DNA of 51,387 bases from the NCBI GenBank assembly GCA_902569185.1, contig CACFTH010000006.1:1-51387 (forward strand), in the 5' to 3' direction. The stretch comes from an uncultured Pelagibacteraceae bacterium (GTDB lineage Bacteria; Pseudomonadota; Alphaproteobacteria; Pelagibacterales; Pelagibacteraceae). Of this stretch, positions 1-6,495 are shown piece after piece. The notes beneath the pieces were generated by a model. The model did no database searches. It was given only the letters and a program-made list of their open reading frames with translations, and was not told where the DNA came from. Within the stretch, counting starts at the first letter, position 1. Each line of letters opens with the position of its first letter. The position numbers and the translations under genes are program-made.

Positions 1-387
1 AATAGCAAAGAGAAATACATGTGTGCCAAGCACAAAAAATTTTTTACTGAAAAGTTGCTTGAGTGGAGAAAAGATATTATCAAATCAAATAACGAGAGTG
101 CAGCTTTGAGTAATCTAGATGATAATAGTGCGTCAGCAGATATTGTTGATCAAGCATCTTCTTACACAGAAAAAACTGTAGAGATGAGAGCATCTAATAG
201 AAGAAGAAAATTAGTAAACAAAATCGACTCTGCCTTAAGAAGGTTAAAAGATGATACTTACGGCTATTGTGTAGAAACTGGTGAGCCAATCGGTTTAAAA
301 AGATTAATTGCAAGACCAATTGCTACTTTAAGTATTCAGGCTCAAGAAAAACATGAGCAAGAAGAAAAAATATACGTAGATAATTAA
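1..387 (+). CDS. dksA: DksA/TraR-family RNA polymerase-binding factor (5' end outside window)
   Basis: Members bind in the RNA polymerase secondary channel and, with ppGpp, adjust rRNA and amino-acid promoters. The frame is open from base 1 (codons N-S-K-E-K-Y before the first ATG at 19), and alphaproteobacterial DksA proteins carry extra residues there, so the true start is probably upstream of the window. Counting from the ATG at 19, the coiled-coil tip motif DxxDxA is at D41/D44/A46, and the globular end has YGYC at 81-84 followed by ETGEPIG and ARPIATLS. Only one of the four zinc cysteines of the E. coli protein remains (C84). This is a pattern I associate with alphaproteobacterial DksA rather than decay. 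Its stop codon shares four bases with the convergent GST gene. Confidence 0.85.
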   Translation, partial: NSKEKYMCAKHKKFFTEKLLEWRKDIIKSNNESAALSNLDDNSASADIVDQASSYTEKTVEMRASNRRRKLVNKIDSALRRLKDDTYGYCVETGEPIGLKRLIARPIATLSIQAQEKHEQEEKIYVDN

Positions 388-1007
388 ACTGTAGGAATTT
401 TTTCATCTCTTTTCAAAAGATCAAATCCTTTAATCACAGCCTCTCTTTTTGAAATATTTTCATACCATCTACATAAGTTTTTAAAATTTTTAAGACCTAT
501 ATCGTGCCACTCATGACGAGCAATCCATGGGAAAGTAGCTATGTCAGCAATGGAGTAATCTCCTGCCAAAAATTCACTTTTTCCCAATCTTTCATCAAGA
601 TCCTTATAAATTGTTTTTGCTATTTTAAAATATCTTTCCTCACCCCAATTACTTTTCCCAGAATTATAATGATGAAATTGATGGTGCTGACCTAACATTG
701 GTCCAACATATGCCATTTGTCCCATCAACCATTGGTTAATTAAATTTTTGTTTTTTTCTGGATAAAGTTTACCACTTCTTTCACCTAAATACATGAGTAT
801 TGCTCCGGACTCAAATAGTGATGTTTTATTATCATGGTCGATAATAACTGGAATTTTACTAAAAGGACTAATAGCTCTGAATTTAGGATCAAATTGTTCA
901 TCTTTTTGAATATTTACTTTTGTAACTTTATATTCAAATTTTATTTCCTCTAACATTATTGAGATTTTTTTTCCGTTAGGTGTGTTCGCTGTAAGTAATT
1001 CTATCAC
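384..1007 (-). CDS. Glutathione S-transferase family protein (Nu-class/YfcG-like)
   Basis: 207 residues, a normal length for a cytosolic GST. The thioredoxin-like N-terminal domain starts MIELLTANTPNGKK; the TPNG signature resembles the YfcG/YghU (Nu-class) group, which uses glutathione for disulfide-bond reductase chemistry. The cis-proline segment SKIPVI and the glutathione-binding LFESGAI follow, then an all-helical C-terminal domain containing DYSIADIATFPW. The start codon is GTG, and its GTGA overlaps the TGA stop of the upstream reductase by four bases, so the two are translationally coupled. It is the last gene of the proteorhodopsin-ferredoxin-reductase-GST group. The substrate cannot be read from the sequence; a redox or detoxification role is inferred. 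Confidence 0.9.
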   Translation of the reverse strand: MIELLTANTPNGKKISIMLEEIKFEYKVTKVNIQKDEQFDPKFRAISPFSKIPVIIDHDNKTSLFESGAILMYLGERSGKLYPEKNKNLINQWLMGQMAYVGPMLGQHHQFHHYNSGKSNWGEERYFKIAKTIYKDLDERLGKSEFLAGDYSIADIATFPWIARHEWHDIGLKNFKNLCRWYENISKREAVIKGFDLLKRDEKIPTV

Positions 1008-2014
1008 TTAGTTTTTATACCTAACCGTGCTTGAATCTCTTTTGAAGAAGTGGTGAATTCAAAACGGTATTTTTCATTAGGTCTTGCCCTTTTAAAACAT
1101 TCTACAGATGCTAAGGCACCCTCATGAAAGCCAGACAATATGAGTTTGAGTTTTCCTGGGTATGTACAAATATCGCCTATTGCAAAAATTCCTTTTTTAT
1201 TTGTCTCAAAATTTTCAGTATTAACCTTGATGGTTTTTTTATCCATATTTAGACCCCATTCGGTAATAGGTCCTAACTTCATAATTAATCCAAAGAAACT
1301 TAAAATATAATCTGTTTTAACTTCCGTCTCTTTTCCATCATCATTTTTAATATTAATCGACTCGATGTTATTTTTGCCGCTAATTGAAGATAATTGAAAT
1401 TTAGTTTTTATGTCAACTTTGCCTTCTTTTTTTATTTGATTTAATGTGTGAGGAGCACCTCTGAATTCTTCTCGTCTATGAATCAAAGTAACTTTGGCTA
1501 TTTTTGATAATTCTAAAGCCCAATCTAAAGCTGAGTCTCCTCCACCAAAAATTGAAATTTTTTTATTTTTAAACATATTTTTATCTGAAATCGAATAAAA
1601 AATATTTTTTCCCTCATATTTTTCTGCATCTTTAACAGACAATCTTCTTGGTTCAAAGGATCCGACTCCACCAGCAATTATAATATTCGGTGAACTAAAA
1701 ACTTTATTTTGACTTGTTTTTATTATCCAATTATCACCCTCGCTATTTATTTCCTGAACTCTTTCATTAAAATGGAAATTTGTTTTAAATGGTTTTATTT
1801 GATCGAGTAAATTATTTGTTAATTCTTCACCCGTACACTCTGGAATTCCCGCGATATCATAAATAGGTTTGTCTGGATAAAGCTCGATACATTGGCCTCC
1901 AGCTTTATCTAAATTGTCAATAACTTCTGATTTTAATCCTTTTATTCCAAGTTGATGAACTGCAAAAAGTCCTACGGGACCAGCTCCAACAATTACTACA
2001 TCTGTTTTAATCAT
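1004..2014 (-). CDS. Thioredoxin-reductase-like ferredoxin--NADP(+) reductase
   Basis: A flavoprotein of 336 residues. The FAD-binding GAGPVG is at 10-15, followed by GGQCIELYPDKPIYDI at 39-54. A second dinucleotide fold has GGGDSA at 157-162, with the NADPH-binding HRREEFRG at 179-186, and a C-terminal FAD motif AIGDICTYPGK. The CxxC redox pair of true thioredoxin reductases is missing from the NADP domain (the region reads IFYSISDK). This, with the overall motif pattern, places it with the YumC-type ferredoxin-NADP reductases that exchange electrons between NADPH and ferredoxin. A 2Fe-2S ferredoxin gene sits two bases upstream as the obvious partner. Databases often label the SAR11 homologue thioredoxin reductase; the sequence argues against that name. 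Confidence 0.9.
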   Translation of the reverse strand: MIKTDVVIVGAGPVGLFAVHQLGIKGLKSEVIDNLDKAGGQCIELYPDKPIYDIAGIPECTGEELTNNLLDQIKPFKTNFHFNERVQEINSEGDNWIIKTSQNKVFSSPNIIIAGGVGSFEPRRLSVKDAEKYEGKNIFYSISDKNMFKNKKISIFGGGDSALDWALELSKIAKVTLIHRREEFRGAPHTLNQIKKEGKVDIKTKFQLSSISGKNNIESINIKNDDGKETEVKTDYILSFFGLIMKLGPITEWGLNMDKKTIKVNTENFETNKKGIFAIGDICTYPGKLKLILSGFHEGALASVECFKRARPNEKYRFEFTTSSKEIQARLGIKTK

Positions 2015-2016
2015 AT

Positions 2017-2337
2017 TTAAGTTTGTTTTGATGGTGTCGTAACTACCATTCCATCTAATTCATCGGAAACAATTAATTGACAACTTAATCTACTATTTTT
2101 TTTTGGTTCAAATGCCATATCAATCATGTCTTGCTCACCATCTTCTACTTTAGGTAATTTATTAAACCACTCTTCTTTGACATAAACATGGCAAGTAGCA
2201 CATGCCATGCCCCCACCACAGTCAGCATCTATGCCAGGGATTTTATTTTGAATAGCGCCTTCCATTACGGAAAGTCCTTTTTGAACATCAATTGTTCTTT
2301 GTTCCCCTGTTGAGTCTATATAAGTAATTTTTGGCAT
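2017..2337 (-). CDS. 2Fe-2S ferredoxin (adrenodoxin/putidaredoxin type)
   Basis: A soluble electron carrier of 106 residues. The four cluster cysteines are C40, C46, C49 and C86 (C-x5-C-x2-C-x36-C), the pattern of adrenodoxin/putidaredoxin-type ferredoxins. Surrounding sequence such as DADCGGGMACATC and an acidic stretch VEDGEQDMID, which in this family docks the reductase, supports the call. It is followed two bases later by the ferredoxin-NADP reductase. It lies just downstream of the proteorhodopsin gene but behind a strong terminator, so it may have its own promoter or depend on read-through. No Shine-Dalgarno sequence is evident before the ATG. The physiological electron acceptor is unknown. 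Confidence 0.93.
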   Translation of the reverse strand: MPKITYIDSTGEQRTIDVQKGLSVMEGAIQNKIPGIDADCGGGMACATCHVYVKEEWFNKLPKVEDGEQDMIDMAFEPKKNSRLSCQLIVSDELDGMVVTTPSKQT

Positions 2338-2361
2338 TAGCTTAATATTTAATATAAGTAC

Positions 2362-2400
2362 AAAAAAAAATAGGGCAAGTGGTTAAACTCGCCCTATTTT
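2362..2400 (-). terminator. Rho-independent terminator of the proteorhodopsin gene
   Basis: Read on the minus strand, a perfect 10-base-pair stem (arms at 2391-2400 and 2367-2376) encloses a 14-base loop and runs into nine T residues (complement of 2362-2370). It lies 20 bases after the rhodopsin stop codon and 24 bases before the ferredoxin start, so rhodopsin mRNA should mostly end here. Confidence 0.85.
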
Positions 2401-2420
2401 ATATAATTAATTATCTATTA

Positions 2421-3191
2421 CTATCTTTTAGCTAAAGATGTATTCTGCATAGCAGCAGCCCAGATTACTAGACCAAATGCTAATTTGTTTACGAAGTCAG
2501 CTAAGTTATAAATGATGTTCAACGTGTTAGAGTCAATTCCACCAGCTAGGTAACCAAATACGTAACCTAGTGGGTAAATAGCCCAACCAATTGTTACTAT
2601 CATTCTCATAGCGCCGAAACATGTAGCAACAGCTTTGTTACCACCCTTCGCAGCAGCTCTTCCAGCTTCACCTGAAAAGATTTCAAATAGAATGTATATC
2701 CAACCTGCCATTCCGATTATGAAACCGACAAATTCTTGGATATAACCGGCTTCACCTAAGTATCCACCGATTAACATTACTAATGAAGCTATTAATAGTC
2801 TCCAGAACATTGAGCTCGGAACTTTTCTAATAGCAGCTAAGATTAAATAGAATTCAACAATCTGCATTGGAACAGTGATTAACCAATCAATATATCTATA
2901 TACCGTTGGAGTTTCGCCTGTCGTAACCCAGATGTCTCTCATGTAAACATAGTGAACAAATGCTACGAACTGAATCAATCCAGCTACAGTTACAGATGTT
3001 CTCCACGATGCAGCAACTGTATTTCTTTCTAAGAAGAAGAATACAGCACCTGCTAACATACCCATAGATACCAACCAAAACGTAATTCCTACGAAGTCGT
3101 TAGTAGCTAAAATGGCAGTTGCAGCATTAGCAGAGCTAGTGATTCCGAAGAATGCAAGAGCAGCTAGTGCAATCATGCTTAGTTTTTTCAT
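2421..3191 (-). CDS. Proteorhodopsin, light-driven proton pump, predicted blue-absorbing
   Basis: A seven-helix retinal protein of 256 residues with an N-terminal signal sequence (cleavage probably after ANA at 21-23). It pumps protons outward across the inner membrane when illuminated. Helix C carries RYIDWLITVP: proton acceptor D102, T106 and proton donor E113, the DTE pattern of proton-pumping proteorhodopsins (D97/T101/E108 in the reference protein). The spectral tuning site (position 105 in the reference) is Q110, which in characterised proteins gives blue absorption. The Schiff-base lysine is K236 in helix G (ADFVNKLAF), and the H75 equivalent is H80. The start codon follows a strong GGGAGG Shine-Dalgarno sequence (3197-3202). 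No retinal or carotenoid genes are in the window. The gene is monocistronic by terminator placement. Confidence 0.98.
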   Translation of the reverse strand: MKKLSMIALAALAFFGITSSANAATAILATNDFVGITFWLVSMGMLAGAVFFFLERNTVAASWRTSVTVAGLIQFVAFVHYVYMRDIWVTTGETPTVYRYIDWLITVPMQIVEFYLILAAIRKVPSSMFWRLLIASLVMLIGGYLGEAGYIQEFVGFIIGMAGWIYILFEIFSGEAGRAAAKGGNKAVATCFGAMRMIVTIGWAIYPLGYVFGYLAGGIDSNTLNIIYNLADFVNKLAFGLVIWAAAMQNTSLAKR

Positions 3192-3196
3192 GAAAA

Positions 3197-3268
3197 CCTC
3201 CCTTTCGTTTAGTTTTCTTTAGTTTAAATTTAAACATTCAAGATAAAGTTATCTCCCTCACCTTGAAT
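3197..3268 (-). promoter_or_regulatory. Proteorhodopsin upstream region: strong RBS and two dyads
   Basis: On the minus strand, GGGAGG (3197-3202) lies five bases before the rhodopsin ATG, the clearest Shine-Dalgarno sequence I noticed in this window. Further upstream is a perfect 14-base palindrome, GTTTAAATTTAAAC (3222-3235). Beyond it is a 7-base inverted repeat, ATTCAAG/CTTGAAT (3236-3242 and 3262-3268), whose interval holds a competing GATAA/TTATC pair (3242-3246 and 3249-3253). These could be operators or leader hairpins. I could not place a convincing -35/-10 pair for the gene. Confidence 0.5.
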
Positions 3269-3335
3269 AAACGGAACGGTATCCAAAAAAAAAGTTAATT
3301 TGAAGCTTTTTCTTTAATAAAAAGTGTTGATTTTA

Positions 3336-3391
3336 TTGACTTTTTTGTTTTTTTTTGGGGATAATAGTGGTTAAATCGGGTTAAAAGGGAG
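3336..3391 (+). promoter_or_regulatory. Promoter and RBS of the prpE-like gene
   Basis: TTGACT at 3336-3341 and GATAAT at 3360-3365 are separated by 18 bases, a good sigma-70-type match. AGGGAG at 3386-3391 lies eight bases before the TTG start codon at 3400 and decides that start. Confidence 0.6.
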
Positions 3392-3399
3392 TATCTAAT

Positions 3400-5298
3400 T
3401 TGTCTGGAAAATACGAAAAAATCTATGATTCGTCCATAAAAAATAAGGAGAATTTCTGGAAAGAGGTATCTGAAGATATTTTTTGGTACAAAAAACCTAG
3501 GAAAATTCTTAATTCATCCAATCCACCATTCTTCAAATGGTTTGAAGATGGAATAACTAATACTTGTTACAACGCTTTAGATTTGCATATTGATAAAGGT
3601 AGAGGGGACAAGACTGCAATTATTTATGATAGCCCAATTACAGGTACGAAATACAAATTAACATACAAAGAATTAAGAGAAAAGGTTTCTATATTTGCAG
3701 GCGCTTTAAAAAATCAAGGAATTTCAAAAGGAGATAGAGTTATAATTTATATGCCAATGATTCCTCAGGCAGTTGTCGCTATGCTTGCTTGTGGAAGAAT
3801 AGGAGCTATTCATTCAGTAGTATTTGGAGGTTTTGCTGCAAACGAATTAGCAAGTAGAATAGATGATTCAAAAGCAAAAATAATTATTTCTGCGTCTTGT
3901 GGTTATGAACCTGGGCGAACTGTTCACTATAAACCACTTTTAAATAAAGCTATTGAAATTGCAAACCATAAACCTGAAAAATGTATTATTTGGCAAAGAG
4001 AAAAAGATAAAGCTGAGCTTAATCCAAAAAAAGATATTGATTGGTTAGATGCTTTAAAAGGGGCAAAACCAACTGAATGTGAAAAAATGAATTCAAATGA
4101 CTATGCTTATATACTTTACACCTCTGGAACAACAGGAACACCAAAGGGAATTGTTAGAGACATTGGTGGACATATTGTTGCTTTAAAATGGACAATGAAA
4201 AACATTTACAACATTGATCAAGATGATGTTTGGTGGTCTGCTAGTGATATTGGCTGGATAGTTGGACACTCTTATATTGTTTATGCTCCGTTATTTTACG
4301 GATGCACAACTGTTTTATTTGAGGGAAAGCCAGTTGGAACACCAGATGCGGGGGTTTTTTGGAGAATTATCTCTGAGCACAAGGTTAAATCTTTATTTAC
4401 AGCACCAACTGCAATAAGAGCTATAAAAAAAGAAGATCCTGATGGGAAATTTTTCAAAAAATATGACTTATCCAAGTTTGACACTTTGTTCCTAGCAGGA
4501 GAGAGAGCAGATCCTGATACGATAAAATGGTTTGAGAAGCTCTCTAATGCTCCTGTTATAGATCACTGGTGGCAAACAGAAACAAGTTGGGCAATTAGCG
4601 CAAATTGTGCTGGAATAGAAAAATTTCCTATCAAATATGGCTCAGCATTTAAACCAGTACCAGGATATGATTTAAAAGTTTTAAATAGTGAAGGAAAAGA
4701 AAATAAAGCAGGTCAAATGGGTGACATTGTAGTTAAGTTGCCTTTACCACCAGGAACTTTTCCAACTCTGTGGAATGCAGATGAAAGATATAAAAAAGTT
4801 TATATGTCAACTTATGATGGCTATTATCAAACTTATGATGCAGGACATGTTGATGAAGATGGATATGTTTGGATCATGTCTCGTACTGACGATATCATAA
4901 ATGTAGCGGGTCATAGATTATCTACTGGAGCCATTGAAGAAGTTTTAGCAGAACATAAAAATGTTGCAGAGTGTGCCGTAGTGGGAATTGCAGATAAATT
5001 GAAGGGGCAACTTCCTATTGGACTGATTGCATTAAAAGCTGGGGTTAATAGAGATAATAAAGAAATTACAAAAGAGTGTGTGGCACTGGTGAGAGAGAAA
5101 GTTGGGCCTGTTGCTGCTTTCAAATTAGCGATTGTTGTTAAAAGATTACCAAAAACAAGATCGGGTAAAGTTTTAAGGGGAACAGTAAGAAAAATTGCTG
5201 ATGGTGAAACATATAAAGTACCACCTACTATTGATGATCCAGCAATTTTAGATGAGATTAAAAAAGACCTTAAAGATAATAATATTTTAAAAACTTAA
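3400..5298 (+). CDS. prpE: Propionyl-CoA synthetase-type acyl-CoA synthetase (AMP-forming)
   Basis: An adenylate-forming enzyme of 632 residues that activates a short-chain carboxylate with ATP and CoA. The ATP-binding P-loop TSGTTGTPKG is at 241-250, and the hinge and C-terminal domain carry the catalytic lysine K590 in KTRSGK. ASCGYEPGRTVHYKPLL at 165-181, KGIVRDIGGH after the P-loop and APTAIRAIKKEDP mark the PrpE/ACSS3 branch rather than AcsA. Propionate is therefore the likelier substrate, though acetate use cannot be excluded. Translation starts at TTG, supported by AGGGAG eight bases upstream. No methylcitrate-cycle genes (prpB, prpC, prpD) are in the window. Its last four bases are shared with the convergent small membrane gene. 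Confidence 0.9.
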   Translation: MSGKYEKIYDSSIKNKENFWKEVSEDIFWYKKPRKILNSSNPPFFKWFEDGITNTCYNALDLHIDKGRGDKTAIIYDSPITGTKYKLTYKELREKVSIFAGALKNQGISKGDRVIIYMPMIPQAVVAMLACGRIGAIHSVVFGGFAANELASRIDDSKAKIIISASCGYEPGRTVHYKPLLNKAIEIANHKPEKCIIWQREKDKAELNPKKDIDWLDALKGAKPTECEKMNSNDYAYILYTSGTTGTPKGIVRDIGGHIVALKWTMKNIYNIDQDDVWWSASDIGWIVGHSYIVYAPLFYGCTTVLFEGKPVGTPDAGVFWRIISEHKVKSLFTAPTAIRAIKKEDPDGKFFKKYDLSKFDTLFLAGERADPDTIKWFEKLSNAPVIDHWWQTETSWAISANCAGIEKFPIKYGSAFKPVPGYDLKVLNSEGKENKAGQMGDIVVKLPLPPGTFPTLWNADERYKKVYMSTYDGYYQTYDAGHVDEDGYVWIMSRTDDIINVAGHRLSTGAIEEVLAEHKNVAECAVVGIADKLKGQLPIGLIALKAGVNRDNKEITKECVALVREKVGPVAAFKLAIVVKRLPKTRSGKVLRGTVRKIADGETYKVPPTIDDPAILDEIKKDLKDNNILKT

Positions 5299-5477
5299 GA
5301 AGCTATAAATTTAATTAAGTAGTAAAGAAATCCAGTTATTATAGTTGCATATATAAAGCCTTTAACAAATAGTTTGAGCCTAATTTTATCGTTTTTAAAT
5401 TGTGATTGCAGGTAAATATAAATCACGGTGTATATACCCACTATAGCTATACTTAATAAAATATCTGTAGGATTCAT
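5295..5477 (-). CDS. Small membrane protein of unknown function (60 aa)
   Basis: I do not recognise a family. The 60 residues form two predicted membrane helices (about 6-24 and 38-57), joined by a short polar, positively charged loop QSQFKNDKIRLK. It begins 13 bases after the cupredoxin gene on the same strand, so the two are probably co-transcribed. Its stop codon shares four bases (TTAA) with the end of prpE, the same compact arrangement seen at other convergent pairs here, which supports it being real. No Shine-Dalgarno sequence is visible. The location next to a periplasmic copper protein is the only hint of function. Confidence 0.6.
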   Translation of the reverse strand: MNPTDILLSIAIVGIYTVIYIYLQSQFKNDKIRLKLFVKGFIYATIITGFLYYLIKFIAS

Positions 5478-5490
5478 TAATTTTAATAAA

Positions 5491-5988
5491 TTAAATCTCG
5501 TTTATTTTTGCAATCATACCAACTTCATAATGTCCTGGCACGTTGCAAGCTGCTTCTATTTTAGCTTTGTTGCTAAATTTCCAAACTAATTCTCCTTTTT
5601 CACCTGGTGAAAGCAAAACGCTGTTTGAATGAGAATGGGCCATTGATGGATTTTTTTTAGCCATCTGTTTCATTTTTTCTTTGTCTACTCTATCTGATAA
5701 TAATATCTCATTTTCAACCATCATCATCATTTCTGGTTGATGTTTTATATGCATTTCTTTTGTTGCAATATTAAACTCATGAACAAGCTCCCCAACATTT
5801 AATACGATGAATTTTATTGTTTCATCTTTTTTTATTTGTATTTGAGCAGGCTCAAAATAATTATCATACATTTTGACTGTTATAGTTCTATTTGCTTCGG
5901 AAGGATTACCTTTTTCACCAATCATCTTCATTGGTCCCGCAAAGACAATGTTTGGTATTAAAAATAGTATTAGTATTAACAGTCTCAT
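5491..5988 (-). CDS. Periplasmic cupredoxin, COG4454-like copper-binding protein
   Basis: 165 residues with a cleavable signal peptide (about 1-17, FAG). The type 1 copper ligands are visible: H70 in ELVHEFN, then C148, H153 and M158 in ACNVPGHYEVGM. Between the first histidine and the cysteine lies a long Met- and His-rich segment (HIKHQPEMMMM at 80-90 and SMAHSHSN at 115-122). This matches the cupredoxin-like group often found beside copper-resistance genes; the segment may bind additional copper. Electron transfer or copper buffering in the periplasm is inferred. It is transcribed divergently from the small-protein/pseudoazurin genes and lies upstream of a 60-residue membrane protein. Confidence 0.85.
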   Translation of the reverse strand: MRLLILILFLIPNIVFAGPMKMIGEKGNPSEANRTITVKMYDNYFEPAQIQIKKDETIKFIVLNVGELVHEFNIATKEMHIKHQPEMMMMVENEILLSDRVDKEKMKQMAKKNPSMAHSHSNSVLLSPGEKGELVWKFSNKAKIEAACNVPGHYEVGMIAKINEI

Positions 5989-6028
5989 AAGGATTAATTA
6001 TCAAATTTATGAACTTTAGCTAAATATC

Positions 6029-6064
6029 AACTTGTCGCACTCTTCTGATCATTAACTTGTCGCA
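6029..6064 (+). repeat. Two direct copies of AACTTGTCGCA in a divergent promoter region
   Basis: The 11-base sequence AACTTGTCGCA occurs exactly at 6029-6039 and 6054-6064, with starts 25 bases apart, between the divergent cupredoxin and small-membrane-protein genes. TTGTCG in the second copy (6057-6062) could serve as a -35 box for a weak TTTAAT -10 (6081-6086, 18-base spacer). The pair could equally be tandem operator sites. Confidence 0.6.
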
Positions 6065-6098
6065 GAGATTAAAAGAATTTTTTAATTTAAAAGTAATT

Positions 6099-6221
6099 AT
6101 GGAAATAACCTTAGTTTTACTAATTGTTTTTTATTTTGTGTTTTACCTCTTACGTCCCACATCTAAGGAAGAACTAAAGAGATTTAATAAAAAAGATAAT
6201 TGGTCAAATATGGGTTTTTGA
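6099..6221 (+). CDS. Very small membrane protein (40 aa), unknown function
   Basis: An ATG-initiated frame of 40 codons encodes one strongly hydrophobic helix (residues 3-18, rich in L, V and F) followed by a basic, polar tail (RPTSKEELKRFNKKDNW) ending in MGF. It fills most of the gap between the 11-base repeats and the next gene, and its TGA ends nine bases before the ATG of the secreted 68-residue protein, which fits a bicistronic message. There is no clear Shine-Dalgarno sequence, and I do not recognise the family. The hydrophobic-then-charged layout argues against chance, but the length makes it uncertain. Confidence 0.45.
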   Translation: MEITLVLLIVFYFVFYLLRPTSKEELKRFNKKDNWSNMGF

Positions 6222-6230
6222 AAGGAAAAT

Positions 6231-6437
6231 ATGAATAAAATAATTATAATTATTGCACTCTTAAGTTTTTCAACTAGCGTATTTGCTGGATCATGTCCAA
6301 TGATGGCAAATAAAGTTGAAAAGAAAATTGAAGAAGCAAAAAAATTTCATGCTGATGGCTTAAAGGCACATCAAAATGGAGATCACAAAAAATCTGAGGA
6401 ATTATTAAATAAAGCTTTAGATCTTTTTAAAAGTTAA
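6231..6437 (+). CDS. Small secreted helical protein with a CPMM motif (68 aa)
   Basis: A signal peptide (about 1-19, ending VFA) precedes a mature protein that begins GSCPMM and continues as two amphipathic helices (NKVEKKIEEAKKFHADGL, then KKSEELLNKALDLF). The phrase AHQNGDHKKSEELLNKAL resembles a family of tiny periplasmic proteins that I have seen near copper genes in other proteobacteria. A Cys-Pro-Met-Met group right after the cleavage site could bind Cu(I), which is inference. AAGGAA lies a few bases before the ATG. It lies between the 40-residue membrane protein and a pseudoazurin gene and is probably co-transcribed with the former. Confidence 0.75.
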   Translation: MNKIIIIIALLSFSTSVFAGSCPMMANKVEKKIEEAKKFHADGLKAHQNGDHKKSEELLNKALDLFKS

Positions 6438-6445
6438 ACTTAGGT

Positions 6446-6473
6446 TTGAGGCGTGTTTGATAACGCGCCTTAA
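6446..6473 (+). terminator. GC-rich hairpin between small secreted protein and pseudoazurin genes
   Basis: A stem of about ten pairs including two G-U pairs (core AGGCGTG at 6449-6455 with CGCGCCT at 6464-6470, eight-base loop) starts nine bases after the stop codon. It has no T-run, so it could be an mRNA-stabilising or attenuating hairpin rather than a full terminator. Confidence 0.45.
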
Positions 6474-6495
6474 CAAAATATAAAACTAAAAATTT

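Noticed and set aside
1004-2014. Annotation as thioredoxin reductase
   Set aside because: The CxxC active site is absent and a ferredoxin gene is adjacent, so ferredoxin-NADP reductase fits better.
2896-3078. 60-codon frame within proteorhodopsin on the same strand
   Set aside because: A different frame of a gene whose protein is clearly conserved; no start signal.
3400-5298. Annotation as acetyl-CoA synthetase (acs)
   Set aside because: Motifs such as ASCGYEPGRTVHYKP and KGIVRDIGGH match PrpE/ACSS3-type enzymes rather than Acs.
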